21,745 nucleotides of DNA from JBOGWP01 sp050693875 (GCA_050693875.1 JBOGWP010000026.1:1-21745), one strand, 5' to 3'. Positions 7,530-15,790 are shown, counted from the first letter of the stretch. Made by a program: numbers and translations. Notes: generated by a model not told the origin, from the sequence alone.

Positions 7530-8798
7530 ATGCCCAGCTCCGATCGCGTCCTTTCCGTCGACGACGTCCACGCCTTTGTCGAGGAGCACTCGTTCTCGGC
7601 GGGCTCCGCAGGCTCCGCCGACCGCGTGGGCGTCGAGCTCGAGTGGCTTGCCTTCCACCTCGACCGGCTGGAAGCCTATCCGGAGTTCGCTTGCGTTCGC
7701 GAGACGGCGCGTTCGCGCGAGCCGCTTCCCGAGGGAGGGGCAGTGCACTTCGAGCCCGGCGGGCAGGTCGAGGTGGCCTCGGCGCCGGGGGAGCACGTCG
7801 CCGAGGTCTGCAGGGCAGCGTCGGCCGACGCGGCGACGGTGCGTGCGGCTCTGTCGGCGGAGGGAATCACCTTGCTCGCAACCGGCCTCGACCCGATACG
7901 GCCGGCTCGCCGCGTGCTCGAATTCCCCCGGTATCGCGCGATGGAGCGGTACTTCGACGCACGGTCGGAGGCGGAGGGGGCCGCCGGCCGCCTCATGATG
8001 GGGGCGACCGCAGCGGTGCAGGTGAACGTCGACGGGGGATCGGGCTTCGAGCTTGCGGCTCGCTGGGACGCGGCGCGCCGGCTCGGCCCGATCCTTGCCG
8101 CCGCCTTCGCCAACTCGCCCTTCGTCGAGGGCCTCCCGAGCGCCTGGCGTTCGACTCGGTTGCAAACCTGGTCGGAGCTCGACCCGTTGCGCACCCTGCC
8201 GGTGGCGCCCGGCCCGACCCCGGCGGCGGCGTGGGGCCGTTACGCCCTCGACGCCCCGGTGATGCTGATTCGGCGAAGCGCCGAGGACTTCGTTCCGATC
8301 ACCGAGCCCCTTTCGTTCGAGCGCTGGCTCGACGAGGGCCACGAGCTCGGTTACCCGACCGAGGAGGACTTCGCCTACCACCTCACGACGCTGTTCCCCC
8401 CGGTCCGGCCGCGCGGATGGCTCGAGCTGCGCATGATCGACTCACTCCCCGAGCCGTTGTGGCAGGTCGCCGTCGCGGTCGCGACCGTACTGCTCCTCGA
8501 CCCTGAGGCGCGGGCCGCTGCAGTCTACGCGGCGGCGCCGGCCGAGGGCCTGTGGCGTGATGCCGCGCGCGAAGCCCTCTCGCACCCGGTCCTCGCGGGT
8601 GCGGCCCTTCGATGCTTCAACGCCGCCCTCGAGGGGGTCGCGCGCCTGAGGGGGACACAAACGCTCACCGGCGCCATCGCCGCCTACATCGACCGGTACA
8701 TCCGGCCGGGGACGACGCCCGCCGACGAGGCAGTGGCGGCGTGGTCGCGCTCCGGCTCGCCGATCGCCCCCGCCCTTTTGGAGCCGGCGTGGAACTGA
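7530..8798 (+). CDS. egtA: Glutamate-cysteine ligase EgtA
   Basis: EgtA joins glutamate to cysteine with ATP to give gamma-glutamylcysteine, the sulfur donor for ergothioneine. The 422-residue length is normal. Family features include GVELEWLAFHL near residue 32, GGAVHFEPGGQVEVASAPG (about 69-87) and GLDPIRPARRVLEFPRYRAM (about 127-146). MMGATAAVQVNVDGG, with its acidic metal/ATP-site residues, follows near 157-171. FANSPFVEG and WLELRMIDSLPEPLWQVAV come later; the latter is the conserved R-x-x-D element of this ligase family. It is the first gene of the egtA-egtB-egtD unit, and its last 10 bases overlap the egtB start. The ATG is assigned from this alignment; only a weak AGGA precedes it. 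EgtA and the stand-alone GshA-like ligases are close relatives, but the neighbours decide the name. Confidence 0.93.
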   Translation: MPSSDRVLSVDDVHAFVEEHSFSAGSAGSADRVGVELEWLAFHLDRLEAYPEFACVRETARSREPLPEGGAVHFEPGGQVEVASAPGEHVAEVCRAASADAATVRAALSAEGITLLATGLDPIRPARRVLEFPRYRAMERYFDARSEAEGAAGRLMMGATAAVQVNVDGGSGFELAARWDAARRLGPILAAAFANSPFVEGLPSAWRSTRLQTWSELDPLRTLPVAPGPTPAAAWGRYALDAPVMLIRRSAEDFVPITEPLSFERWLDEGHELGYPTEEDFAYHLTTLFPPVRPRGWLELRMIDSLPEPLWQVAVAVATVLLLDPEARAAAVYAAAPAEGLWRDAAREALSHPVLAGAALRCFNAALEGVARLRGTQTLTGAIAAYIDRYIRPGTTPADEAVAAWSRSGSPIAPALLEPAWN

Positions 8799-10078
8799 AG
8801 GAGCGGGTCGCCCTCGAGCTCGACACCGCCCGTCGGCGTTCCCTCGCCCTCCTCGACCCGGTCTCGGCAGAGGACCAGCTGCGCCAGCACTCGCCGCTGA
8901 TGTCGCCGCTCATCTGGGATCTCGCGCACGTGGGCAACTACGAGGAGATCTGGCTGCTGCGGGCCCTGACCGCTCGCGGCCCCACTTCGGCGGAGTACGA
9001 CGGCATGTACGACGCCTCGCTCCATCCCCGGGGGGAACGCTCCCGGCTGCGGCTTCTTGGACCGAAGGAGGCGCGTTCCTATGTCGCTTCGGTCCGGTCG
9101 CAGGTCCTCGACATCCTCGAGGGGATCGAGCTCGATCCGGCGTACCGCCTGCTTGCCGAGGGTTACGTGTACGGGATGGTCGTCCAGCACGAGCAACAGC
9201 ACGACGAGACCATGCTGGCCACGCTGCAGCTGATGCAAGGGGAGGGCTACCGGCCGCTGGCTGCGGCCCCCCCACCCGGCCGCCCCGTGCTGCGGGAGGA
9301 AGTGCTGGTCGACGAGGGACCGTTCGTGATGGGAACCGACACCGAAGCATGGGCCTACGACAACGAGCGGCCCGCCCACATCCGCGACCTGGCTCCGTTC
9401 TTCATCGACACCGTGCCGGTCACCAATCGGGCCTTTCTGGCGTTCGTCGAGGACGGGGGCTACGGCGACCCGCGCCACTGGTCGGAGGCCGGGTGGGCGT
9501 GGCGCATGAAGGCCGGTGCCGGAGCGCCGCAGTTCTGGGAGCGGGAAGGGACTTCGTGGACCCGGCTGCGGTTCGGTTACGCCGAACCGTTACCCCTCGA
9601 CGAGCCGGCGCAGCACGTAAGTTGGCACGAGGCCGATGCCTACGCCCGGTGGAGAGGCAAGCGGCTGCCCACCGAGGAGGAGTGGGAGAAGGCGGCATCC
9701 TGGGACCCGCGGGCCGGGCGCAAGCTTCGCTTCCCGTGGGGCGACGGTCCCCCGGCCAAAGACCTCGCCAACCTCGGCCAGCGCCATTTCCGGCCCGCCC
9801 CCGCCGGCGCCTATCCCCAGGGGGTCAGCCCGTACGGCTGTCATCAGATGATCGGCGAAGTCTGGGAGTGGACGTCGTCCGACTTCCAGCCCTACGAGGG
9901 GTACGAGGCCTTCCCGTACCGGGAGTACTCCGAGGTCTTCTACGGGACGAGCTACAAGGTGCTACGGGGCGGCTCGTGGGCCACCCATCCGACCGCGATC
10001 CGGGCCACCTTCCGCAACTGGGATTACCCGATCCGACGGCAGATCTTCGCCGGCTTCCGCTGCGCCCGTGACGCCTAA
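8789..10078 (+). CDS. egtB: Hercynylcysteine sulfoxide synthase EgtB
   Basis: EgtB is a non-haem iron enzyme that couples O2 to formation of the C-S bond between hercynine and gamma-glutamylcysteine. The 429-residue chain has the N-terminal DinB-like helical bundle with the three-histidine iron site: H47 in WDLAHVGNYEE, and H134 and H138 in QHEQQHDETM. The C-terminal half is the formylglycine-generating-enzyme-like sulfatase-modifying fold (GPFVMGTDTEAWAYDNERP, KRLPTEEEWEKAA, GEVWEWTSSDF, VLRGGSWATHP, AGFRCARD). NWDYPIRR (D412, R416) matches the substrate-holding Asp/Arg of known EgtB proteins. The GTG start at 8789 lies within the end of egtA, so the pair is probably translationally coupled. 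An ORF extension upstream of 8789 has no family similarity and was excluded. Confidence 0.95.
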   Translation: MELKERVALELDTARRRSLALLDPVSAEDQLRQHSPLMSPLIWDLAHVGNYEEIWLLRALTARGPTSAEYDGMYDASLHPRGERSRLRLLGPKEARSYVASVRSQVLDILEGIELDPAYRLLAEGYVYGMVVQHEQQHDETMLATLQLMQGEGYRPLAAAPPPGRPVLREEVLVDEGPFVMGTDTEAWAYDNERPAHIRDLAPFFIDTVPVTNRAFLAFVEDGGYGDPRHWSEAGWAWRMKAGAGAPQFWEREGTSWTRLRFGYAEPLPLDEPAQHVSWHEADAYARWRGKRLPTEEEWEKAASWDPRAGRKLRFPWGDGPPAKDLANLGQRHFRPAPAGAYPQGVSPYGCHQMIGEVWEWTSSDFQPYEGYEAFPYREYSEVFYGTSYKVLRGGSWATHPTAIRATFRNWDYPIRRQIFAGFRCARDA

Positions 10079-11093
10079 GCTGCCGGCGGAGATCGTCTCC
10101 GCCGTCCCGGTCCGCCTCGACGTTCACATCGGGCCCTCCGACGCCGCGGCCGAGCTCCGGAGCGATGTGCGCCGGGGGCTGACCTCGGTGCCCAAGACGC
10201 TGCCGCCGAAATGGTTCTACGACGCGCGAGGGACGGAGCTCTTCGACGAGATCACCCGGCTGCCGGAGTACTACCTCACCCGCCGGGAGCGCGTGATCCT
10301 CGAGGACCGCGCCGAGGCGATCGCCGACCTTACCGGTGCCTACGTGCTCGTCGAGCTGGGGGCGGGAATCTGCACCAAGTCGCCCATCCTCCTCGACGCC
10401 ATGGCGGCGAGGGGCAGTCTCTCGGTGTTCGTCCCCTTCGATGCGAGCGAGGCCGCGCTGCGGGAGGCCGCCGGACCCATCGTCGCGGCGTACCCCGGCC
10501 TCTCGTTCCATGGAATCGTCGGTGACTTCGAGCGCGATCTTCGGCTGCTGCCCCACCCCAGCGACGGCACCGTTGGCGGGCGGCGACGCCTCGTCGCCTT
10601 CCTCGGCTCGACGATCGGCAACCTCGTACCTGCAGAGCGGGCTGCGTTCCTGGGCGAGCTCGCCTCGGTGATGGATCCGGGTGACGCCTTCCTCCTCGGG
10701 ACCGACCTGGTGAAGGACCCCCGCCGCCTGGAGGCTGCGTACGACGACGCCGCCGGGGTGACCGCCGCGTTCAACCGCAACCTGCTGTCGGTCCTCAACC
10801 GTGAGCTGGGGGCCGGCTTCGTCCCCCATCGATTCGAGCACGTCGCCTTCTTCGACCGCGAGAACGAGTGGATCGAGATGCGGCTGCGCTCTACCGGCTC
10901 CCAGGTCGTGCCCGTGCGGGCGCTCTCGCTCGAGGTGACCTTCGAGTCCGGGGAGGAGCTGCGAACGGAGATCAGCGCCAAGTTCCGCCGTGAGGGGGTC
11001 CAGGCCGAGCTCGCTGCGGCGGGGCTCGAGCTCGCTCGGTGGTGGACCGATCCGGACGGCGACTTCGCCCTATCGCTTTCGTTTCGACGCTGA
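10068..11093 (+). CDS. egtD: L-histidine N-alpha-methyltransferase EgtD
   Basis: EgtD trimethylates histidine to hercynine using S-adenosylmethionine, the first step of ergothioneine synthesis. The 341-residue protein has the family's TLPPKWFYDARGTELFDEIT and LPEYYLTRRE near residues 44-73. The SAM-binding VELGAGICTKSPILLDAM follows; the more usual form is VELGSGTSEKT, so this loop is slightly unusual. FVPFDASEAALREAAG and FLGSTIGNL with N185 come next, then LLGTDLVKDPRRLEAAYDDA with Y225. N185 and Y225 correspond to the histidine-binding Asn/Tyr of the mycobacterial enzyme, judged from memory. EWIEMRL and the E-x-SAKF element complete the fold. The GTG start overlaps egtB by 11 bases, making a tight operon. 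No egtC amidohydrolase or egtE lyase gene is in this window. Confidence 0.95.
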   Translation: MTPKLPAEIVSAVPVRLDVHIGPSDAAAELRSDVRRGLTSVPKTLPPKWFYDARGTELFDEITRLPEYYLTRRERVILEDRAEAIADLTGAYVLVELGAGICTKSPILLDAMAARGSLSVFVPFDASEAALREAAGPIVAAYPGLSFHGIVGDFERDLRLLPHPSDGTVGGRRRLVAFLGSTIGNLVPAERAAFLGELASVMDPGDAFLLGTDLVKDPRRLEAAYDDAAGVTAAFNRNLLSVLNRELGAGFVPHRFEHVAFFDRENEWIEMRLRSTGSQVVPVRALSLEVTFESGEELRTEISAKFRREGVQAELAAAGLELARWWTDPDGDFALSLSFRR

Positions 11094-11180
11094 TACGCGC
11101 CGTGGGCCGCTCAGGCGGGACCGATCTGGAATCACACGCGGCCGCTCAGACGCTAATCGACTTCGCGTAGCGGTCGGCTC

Positions 11181-11825
11181 CTAACCCCCCGCGAGGGAGG
11201 GCGCTCCGAGGGAGTGCCGCGCCCGTCCGACGCTCGTGAGCGCGGTGGTCGTGCACTCACGAGGGTCCTTGTCCGGACGCCAACGCACGAAACGCGCCCC
11301 GTGGCGGATCGGGAACCCGTCGAGCCGGCTCACCGAGACCTCGCACACGAGCCGCGGCTCGAGCGGCACCCATGCCATGTCCCGGCCCCGTTCCCAGCGG
11401 GTGTCGCCGGGCCGGATGCCGGTGAAGCCCCGCCCGCCCACCAGCTCCGGCAACGCCTTCGTCAGCTCCTCCCGATTCCGGTCCGGAAACGAGTTCGTGG
11501 CGCCGACGTGGTGCAGCGGACCCGGCCATCGAAGGCGCCGCGAAGCAGGCCTCGCGGTACGTCCTGCCGGCCGGTGTACCCGCCGACCACGACGTCGGCC
11601 GTCTCGTAGGCCTTGACCTTCACGAGGGCTCGCTGCCCGCCGCGGTGGCGAAGCGAGGCCTGCTTCGCCACGACGCCTTCGAGGCCCCGGCTCCACGCTT
11701 CCGCGAGCCATACCTGCGCGAGGCCGCGGTCCGCGGTCTGCACGGTGACGGCCCCCGCCGGGAGCACGGTGGCGACGGAAGTGGGCGCCACGAGCACGTC
11801 ACGGATCCGAACCCCACCAACAACA
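11181..11825 (-). pseudogene. C-terminal half of an ATP-dependent DNA ligase, frameshifted
   Basis: Read on the minus strand, one frame gives VLVAPTS and then AWSRGLEGVVAKQASLRHRG and LVKVKAYETADVVVGGYTG. These match the end of the nucleotidyltransferase domain (EGVVAK motif IV region, VKVK motif V) of LigC-type ATP-dependent DNA ligases. After a one-base shift near 11,516-11,522 the second frame gives LHHVGATNSF, AWVPLEPRLVCEVSVSRLDG and ARFVRWRPDKDP, the OB-fold domain with its usual C-terminal motif. The N-terminal half, including the adenylated lysine in KxDG, is missing; the remnant stops about 60 bases before the divergent alkB gene. This ligase cannot work. Its neighbour is also a DNA-repair gene, so a former repair cluster is plausible. 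Confidence 0.75.
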
Positions 11826-11886
11826 CCGCAGGGCAGACGCCGGTGACCTGAACCCCAGCCCGCCGTCGTGGCCGGTAGCCTGGAGC

Positions 11887-12528
11887 GTGTCCACCTTCCC
11901 CGACCTGGTCTGGCAGCCCTCGCTGCTCGCCTCGTTGGTCCCGCCGTCGATCGACGAGTCCTTCTCTCAGCTCGCTCGCATCGAGCTCGACGAGTCCTCC
12001 TGGGTCGACCTCGCACCGGGCTGGCTCGCCGGCTCGGACGAGCTCTTCGCCGACCTGGTCGCCAAGCTCCCCTGGCAGCAGCGCTCCCGCCACATGTACG
12101 ACAAGGTGGTGCAGGAGCCGCGGCTGACGGCGCTGTGGCGGGCGGCGTCCGGGGAGCCGCTCGAGCCCCCGATCCTCGGGGAGATGCGCGCCGCGCTCTC
12201 GCGCCGCTACGGCGTGGAGCTCGACTCCGCCGGGCTCAACCTCTACCGGGACGGGCGCGACAGCGTCGCCTGGCACGGCGACAAGATCGACAGGGTGATC
12301 GCCGAGCCGATCGTGGCGATCATCTCGCTCGGCCACCCCCGCCCGTTCCTGCTCCGCCCCAACGAGGGTGGCGCCTCACGCAAGCTGCTGCTCGGCCGCG
12401 GCGACCTGCTCGTCAGCGGCGGCGCCTGCCAGCGCCGGTGGCAGCACGCCGTCCCCAAGGTATCCACGGCCGGCCCCCGCATCAGCGTCAGCTTCCGGCA
12501 CGGTCTCGACGCGAAGCGGTACGGGTAA
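11887..12528 (+). CDS. alkB: AlkB-type Fe(II)/2-oxoglutarate dioxygenase
   Basis: AlkB proteins remove methyl groups from damaged bases by oxidation, releasing formaldehyde. This 213-residue protein carries the full active site: NLYRDGRDSVAWHGDK with iron ligands H130 and D132, WQHAVPK with the third ligand H187, and RISVSFR with R198 and R204, which hold 2-oxoglutarate. The preceding LGHPRPFLLRP is the usual beta-strand of actinobacterial AlkB. The GTG start at 11,887 has GGAG close upstream and fits the family N-terminus. It converges on the cupredoxin gene with 8 bases between the stops. The DNA ligase remnant on the other side is transcribed away. DNA or RNA could be the substrate; sequence alone does not tell. 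Confidence 0.93.
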   Translation: MSTFPDLVWQPSLLASLVPPSIDESFSQLARIELDESSWVDLAPGWLAGSDELFADLVAKLPWQQRSRHMYDKVVQEPRLTALWRAASGEPLEPPILGEMRAALSRRYGVELDSAGLNLYRDGRDSVAWHGDKIDRVIAEPIVAIISLGHPRPFLLRPNEGGASRKLLLGRGDLLVSGGACQRRWQHAVPKVSTAGPRISVSFRHGLDAKRYG

Positions 12529-12536
12529 CTCGCGGG

Positions 12537-12968
12537 CTACCTCACCGCCAGCTCGCCGCGCATGTTCTGCGCGGTGTGGTACTTGCAGACGAAGGTGACC
12601 GCGCCTGAGGCGGGGAAGGTGACGGTTCCTGAGCCCTCCTGGCCGGCCGGAAGATCGACGACGTCCTGCCCGCCGATCGTGAGGCTGTGGATGGCCGATC
12701 CCTCGTTGTGCGCCTTGATCGTGAGCTTCTGCCCCGCGGAGCCGGTGATGATCGTCGGCTCGAAGTAGAAGTCGTCGAGCTCGACCTCGAGCTCCGCCTT
12801 GCCGGTTGCGTCCTTGACGCCCTTGAACGCCGCCTTCTCGCCGCTCGCGAGCGTCGACTCGGTTGGGGATGGCTCCTTCTCCTCCTTCTTGCCTCCGCCC
12901 GTGGTCGCGCCCCCGCCGCATGCGGCCAGGAGGAGCACGATCGCGATGAATCCCATACGCCTGTTCAC
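12537..12968 (-). CDS. Copper-binding (cupredoxin) lipoprotein
   Basis: This 143-residue protein starts at a GTG with a near-perfect AAGGAGG site just upstream. IAIVLLLAAC ends in a lipobox cysteine (C17), so the mature protein should be lipid-anchored outside the membrane. A Gly/Lys/Glu/Ser-rich linker follows to about residue 45. The rest is a single cupredoxin fold: DFYFEPTIITGSAGQKLTI, then IHSLTI (H94), then FVCKYHTAQNM with C128, H131 and M136. These four residues make a standard type-1 copper site, so electron transfer or copper handling is likely. No partner oxidase or copper exporter is nearby. The redox partner is unknown. Confidence 0.9.
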   Translation of the reverse strand: MNRRMGFIAIVLLLAACGGGATTGGGKKEEKEPSPTESTLASGEKAAFKGVKDATGKAELEVELDDFYFEPTIITGSAGQKLTIKAHNEGSAIHSLTIGGQDVVDLPAGQEGSGTVTFPASGAVTFVCKYHTAQNMRGELAVR

Positions 12969-13270
12969 CCAGCCTCCTTCGGTCCCTCGCGGCCCCCCTT
13001 CAGGGCCGGTCGCCCAAACCTACCCCCCCTGGTGCGCGGACGCTGCGACATCCGGCCACGCTTCGTCGTTCCGGCACCGAAATATCGGCCCCTCCATCGC
13101 CGAGCGCGGGCCCCGGCCTCCCGGCACTGGTCTCTTCGGGCTAGCCCGCTGGCCCGCTCGGGCTCCCCCATACCGGCCGCCGCGAATTGACGAGAAGGGG
13201 CTATCGGCCGGTCTGCCCCAAACGCCGAGATTTCGGGGTGTTCGACCCCCATTCGAGGAGAGGAACCCGT
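12969..13270. promoter_or_regulatory. Divergent region, cupredoxin / glycosyltransferase
   Basis: About 300 bases with no supported gene. The left end holds the AAGGAGG of the cupredoxin lipoprotein. A 12-base palindrome (CGGGCTAGCCCG, about 13,138-13,149) and a short GC hairpin (GGGGT-GTTCG-ACCCC, 13,235-13,249) lie in the right half, the latter just ahead of the GAGGAG ribosome site of the glycosyltransferase. They could be regulatory. I see no match to the cyclic-di-GMP riboswitch classes. Confidence 0.35.
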
Positions 13271-15529
13271 ATGCCGGCCCCCACTCACGCCCCCCGCCGC
13301 TCCTCCGCCCGCGAGCTGCTTGTCCACATCGCCTGTGTGCTGGCCGTGCTGACCGGCGCCGTCTACCTCGTATGGCGCCTGACCGCTTCCCTCAACACTC
13401 ACGCCCTGTGGTTCTCCCTCCCGCTGTGGGGGGCGGAGGCCTTTGGCTTCGTCGCTGCAATCCTGTTCTTCTTCAGCGTCTGGAACCCCTGGCGCCGGGA
13501 GGCCCCCCCGGCCCCGCGACCCGGCCAGACCGTCGACATCTTCGTCCCCACCTACAACGAGCCGCTCTGGATCGTCCGCCGGACCCTCATGGGAGCGGTC
13601 TCGGTTGCCTACCCGCACGAGACCTACCTGCTCGACGACGGCCGCCGCCCGGAGATGGAGCGGCTGGCCGAGGAGGTCGGAGCGCACTACCTCACCCGGC
13701 CAGACAACGCACACGCCAAGGCCGGAAACCTGAATCACGCCCTGCAGCACTCGAGCGGTGACTTCGTGGCCATCTTCGACGCCGACCACGTGGCGATGCC
13801 GGAGTTCCTCGACCGGACCCTCGGCTACTTCGACGACCCCAAGGTGGCGTTCGTCCAGACGCCGCACGAGTTCTACAACATCGACTCCTACCAGCACCGC
13901 ACCGACAAGCGGTCCCGGACGTTGTGGCACGAGCAGGCGCTATTCTTCCGGCTCATCCAGCCGGGGAAGGACCGCTGGAACGCGGCGTTCTTCTGCGGCT
14001 CCTGCGCCGTGATCCGGCGCAGCGCCCTCGAGGAGGTCGGGGGGATCGCCACGGAGACCGTGACCGAGGACCTCCACACCTCGATCCGTCTCCACGCCCG
14101 TGGCTGGAGGTCGGTCTATCAGCGTGAGGTGCTGGCCTACGGAATCTCGCCCCAGTCACCGCTTCCCTACCACGTCCAGCGGCTGCGCTGGGGCCAGGGA
14201 GCGATGCAGGTGCTCCGGCGGGAGAACCCGCTCTTGGTGCGGGGCCTGTCCCTCCCGCAGCGGCTCAGCTACCTCTCGAGCAACCTCCACTACTTCGAGG
14301 GGTTCGAGAAGCTGGCCTACTTCCTCGCCCCGCCGATCTTCCTGGTAACCGGCATCCTCCCGATCCACGCCGAGGCCTTGCCGTTCCTCTCCCGCTTCGC
14401 CGCCTACTACCTCACGCTCTTCGCCGCCTTCAAGCTCTCGAGCCGCGGGTACGGGATGAGCCTGCTGAACGAGGGCTACAAGATGACCCGCTACTACACC
14501 TACCTCAAGACCACGCTCGGCCTGTTCGCCCGCAAGTCGCTGTCGTTCAAGGTGACGATGAAGGAAGGCCAGGAGCGGGTCCCGATCGTCGCGGCGGCGC
14601 CGTACCTCACGATCCTCGCCCTGTCGCTGACCGGCCTGGCGGTGGGCTCGTTCCGCGCGCTCTCCAGCGGGCAAGCCGACCTCGGGTTCTGGGTCAACGC
14701 CGGCTGGGCGGCATGGCACGCGCTCGTCTCGGTCTGGGCGACCAGGCTGGCCCTGCGCAGCTCCGACGTCCGCCGGGTCCACCGGAGCAACCTCGGACTC
14801 CCCGCCCGCTGGAGCACCGCCGGTCGGAGTGGGGTGGGCGTGCTTGCCGACCTCCACGAGGGCGGCGGCGGGCTCCTGGTCCGGGATTGGCCCGCTGACG
14901 CCGGCGAGGTCGAGGTCGAGCTGCTCTGGCCTGATTCGCCCGTGCAGCGCACCGGCCGGGTCCAGTGGGTGCGGCAGGGGCAGGACGCCACGCGGGTCGG
15001 TCTGGAGTGGACCTGCGTCGAGGGTGCCGAGGCAGGAGCCGCCGCCCTCTTCGGGATCACCTTCGGCCAGCGCAAGCTCATCCGAGACCTGGATCGCCCG
15101 GCCGACCGCCTGGGCCTGCTCGAGATCAACCGGAACAAGCGTCGCCAGCGCCGGGTCCCCGTCAGCATTCCCGCCCTCCTGCTGGGAGAGAAGGAGCCGG
15201 TCTGGGGCCTGGTCGAGGACTGGAGTGACGGCGGTGCGCTGCTTCTGATGCCCGTCAGGCTTCCGCCGAAGAGCCGGGTGCAGGTGGCCCTGTGGGGAGA
15301 CACCTCCCGAGTCGTGCGCGGAAGCGTCGCTTGGGCGAGCACGCTCGACCTGCCGCCACACATCGCCCACCGTCACGGCGCCATCCGCAAGCCCGTGCTC
15401 GACTCCTACCACCCAACGGTCGAGCCGGCCGGGGCAGCGACCGCCGACCTCGAGGCGGCGTGGGCACGCGCCGCCCTGAGCGGAGCGGCCCCGCACGAGC
15501 ACGCCGGGGCCGGGTCGTACGCCGGCTGA
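13271..15529 (+). CDS. Processive family-2 glycosyltransferase with tandem PilZ domains (cellulose synthase-like)
   Basis: This 752-residue membrane protein resembles BcsA. Two N-terminal helices lie near residues 16-37 and 50-70. The GT2 domain follows: FVPTYNE (91-97), LLDDG (D122, D123), DAD (170-172), FFCGS (240-244), VTEDLHTS with TED at 265-267, and QRLRW at 303-307. These are the UDP-sugar and acceptor motifs of processive synthases. Several further helices lie between about 340 and 490. Two PilZ-like regions end the protein. The first has RRVHR (501-505) and DLHEGG (527-532), lacking the usual Ser/Asn. The second has RRQRR (624-628) and DWSDGG (650-655), a complete cyclic-di-GMP site. 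The ATG at 13,271 has GAGGAG upstream. No bcsB, bcsZ or other export partner is in the window, so the polymer is unknown; cellulose is only one option. Confidence 0.92.
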   Translation: MPAPTHAPRRSSARELLVHIACVLAVLTGAVYLVWRLTASLNTHALWFSLPLWGAEAFGFVAAILFFFSVWNPWRREAPPAPRPGQTVDIFVPTYNEPLWIVRRTLMGAVSVAYPHETYLLDDGRRPEMERLAEEVGAHYLTRPDNAHAKAGNLNHALQHSSGDFVAIFDADHVAMPEFLDRTLGYFDDPKVAFVQTPHEFYNIDSYQHRTDKRSRTLWHEQALFFRLIQPGKDRWNAAFFCGSCAVIRRSALEEVGGIATETVTEDLHTSIRLHARGWRSVYQREVLAYGISPQSPLPYHVQRLRWGQGAMQVLRRENPLLVRGLSLPQRLSYLSSNLHYFEGFEKLAYFLAPPIFLVTGILPIHAEALPFLSRFAAYYLTLFAAFKLSSRGYGMSLLNEGYKMTRYYTYLKTTLGLFARKSLSFKVTMKEGQERVPIVAAAPYLTILALSLTGLAVGSFRALSSGQADLGFWVNAGWAAWHALVSVWATRLALRSSDVRRVHRSNLGLPARWSTAGRSGVGVLADLHEGGGGLLVRDWPADAGEVEVELLWPDSPVQRTGRVQWVRQGQDATRVGLEWTCVEGAEAGAAALFGITFGQRKLIRDLDRPADRLGLLEINRNKRRQRRVPVSIPALLLGEKEPVWGLVEDWSDGGALLLMPVRLPPKSRVQVALWGDTSRVVRGSVAWASTLDLPPHIAHRHGAIRKPVLDSYHPTVEPAGAATADLEAAWARAALSGAAPHEHAGAGSYAG

Positions 15530-15541
15530 GATAGCGCCGCA

Positions 15542-15619
15542 GCCCAGCTTGAGGTACCGACGTTTGCGAAATGAGTTGAGTTTGGGGACGAGACCGAGCG
15601 GGCGCACCTCAAGCTGGGC
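15542..15619. repeat. 78-bp element bounded by 14-bp perfect inverted repeats
   Basis: GCCCAGCTTGAGGT at 15,542-15,555 is the exact reverse complement of ACCTCAAGCTGGGC at 15,606-15,619, with 50 bases between. It begins 12 bases after the glycosyltransferase stop. The inner part is less GC-rich than the surroundings (acgtttgcgaaatgagttga). It could be a small mobile repeat, a long-loop terminator, or part of a structured RNA. No coding potential is visible. Confidence 0.6.
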
Positions 15620-15630
15620 CCGGCAGGCGC

Positions 15631-15790
15631 CGAGCGAAGCGAGGCGGACCGACATTGAGGACCGCGGCCGGAGGCTCGGCTCGCCGAGCGAGGCGAGGCC
15701 CTGCCGGCATTGAACGACGGCCGCCGGAGGCTCGGCTCGCCGAGCGAAGCGAGGCGGGCCGACATTGAGGACCGCGGCCGGAGGCCGCCC
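15631..15790. repeat. Three imperfect 54-56-bp tandem repeats
   Basis: Three units start with CGAGCGA(A/G)GCGAGGC at 15,631, 15,685 and 15,741. Units one and three differ at a single base over their first 44 bases (both contain CCGACATTGAGGACCGCGG); unit two is more divergent. Each of the first two ends in CTCGGCTCGC, which pairs with the next CGAGC to form a short hairpin. There are no constant-length unique spacers, so it is not a CRISPR array. A related piece, GAGCGAAGCGACTCGCTC, occurs at 15,814-15,831 with a 6-bp stem. Confidence 0.7.

Noticed and set aside
8612..8788. Longer N-terminus for EgtB
   Set aside because: The extension overlaps egtA in another frame and lacks EgtB similarity; the GTG at 8,789 places the iron-binding histidines at family-typical positions.
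11094..11180. tRNA or small RNA in the gap after egtD
   Set aside because: No cloverleaf or CCA-like end could be found; two short GGCCGCTCAG repeats are all that stands out.
13187..13270. Cyclic-di-GMP riboswitch ahead of the glycosyltransferase
   Set aside because: Only a short GC hairpin is visible; the conserved core and tetraloop-receptor features of the known classes are not seen.
15631..15790. CRISPR-like array
   Set aside because: Repeats are directly adjacent with no unique spacers of constant length, and no cas gene is present.
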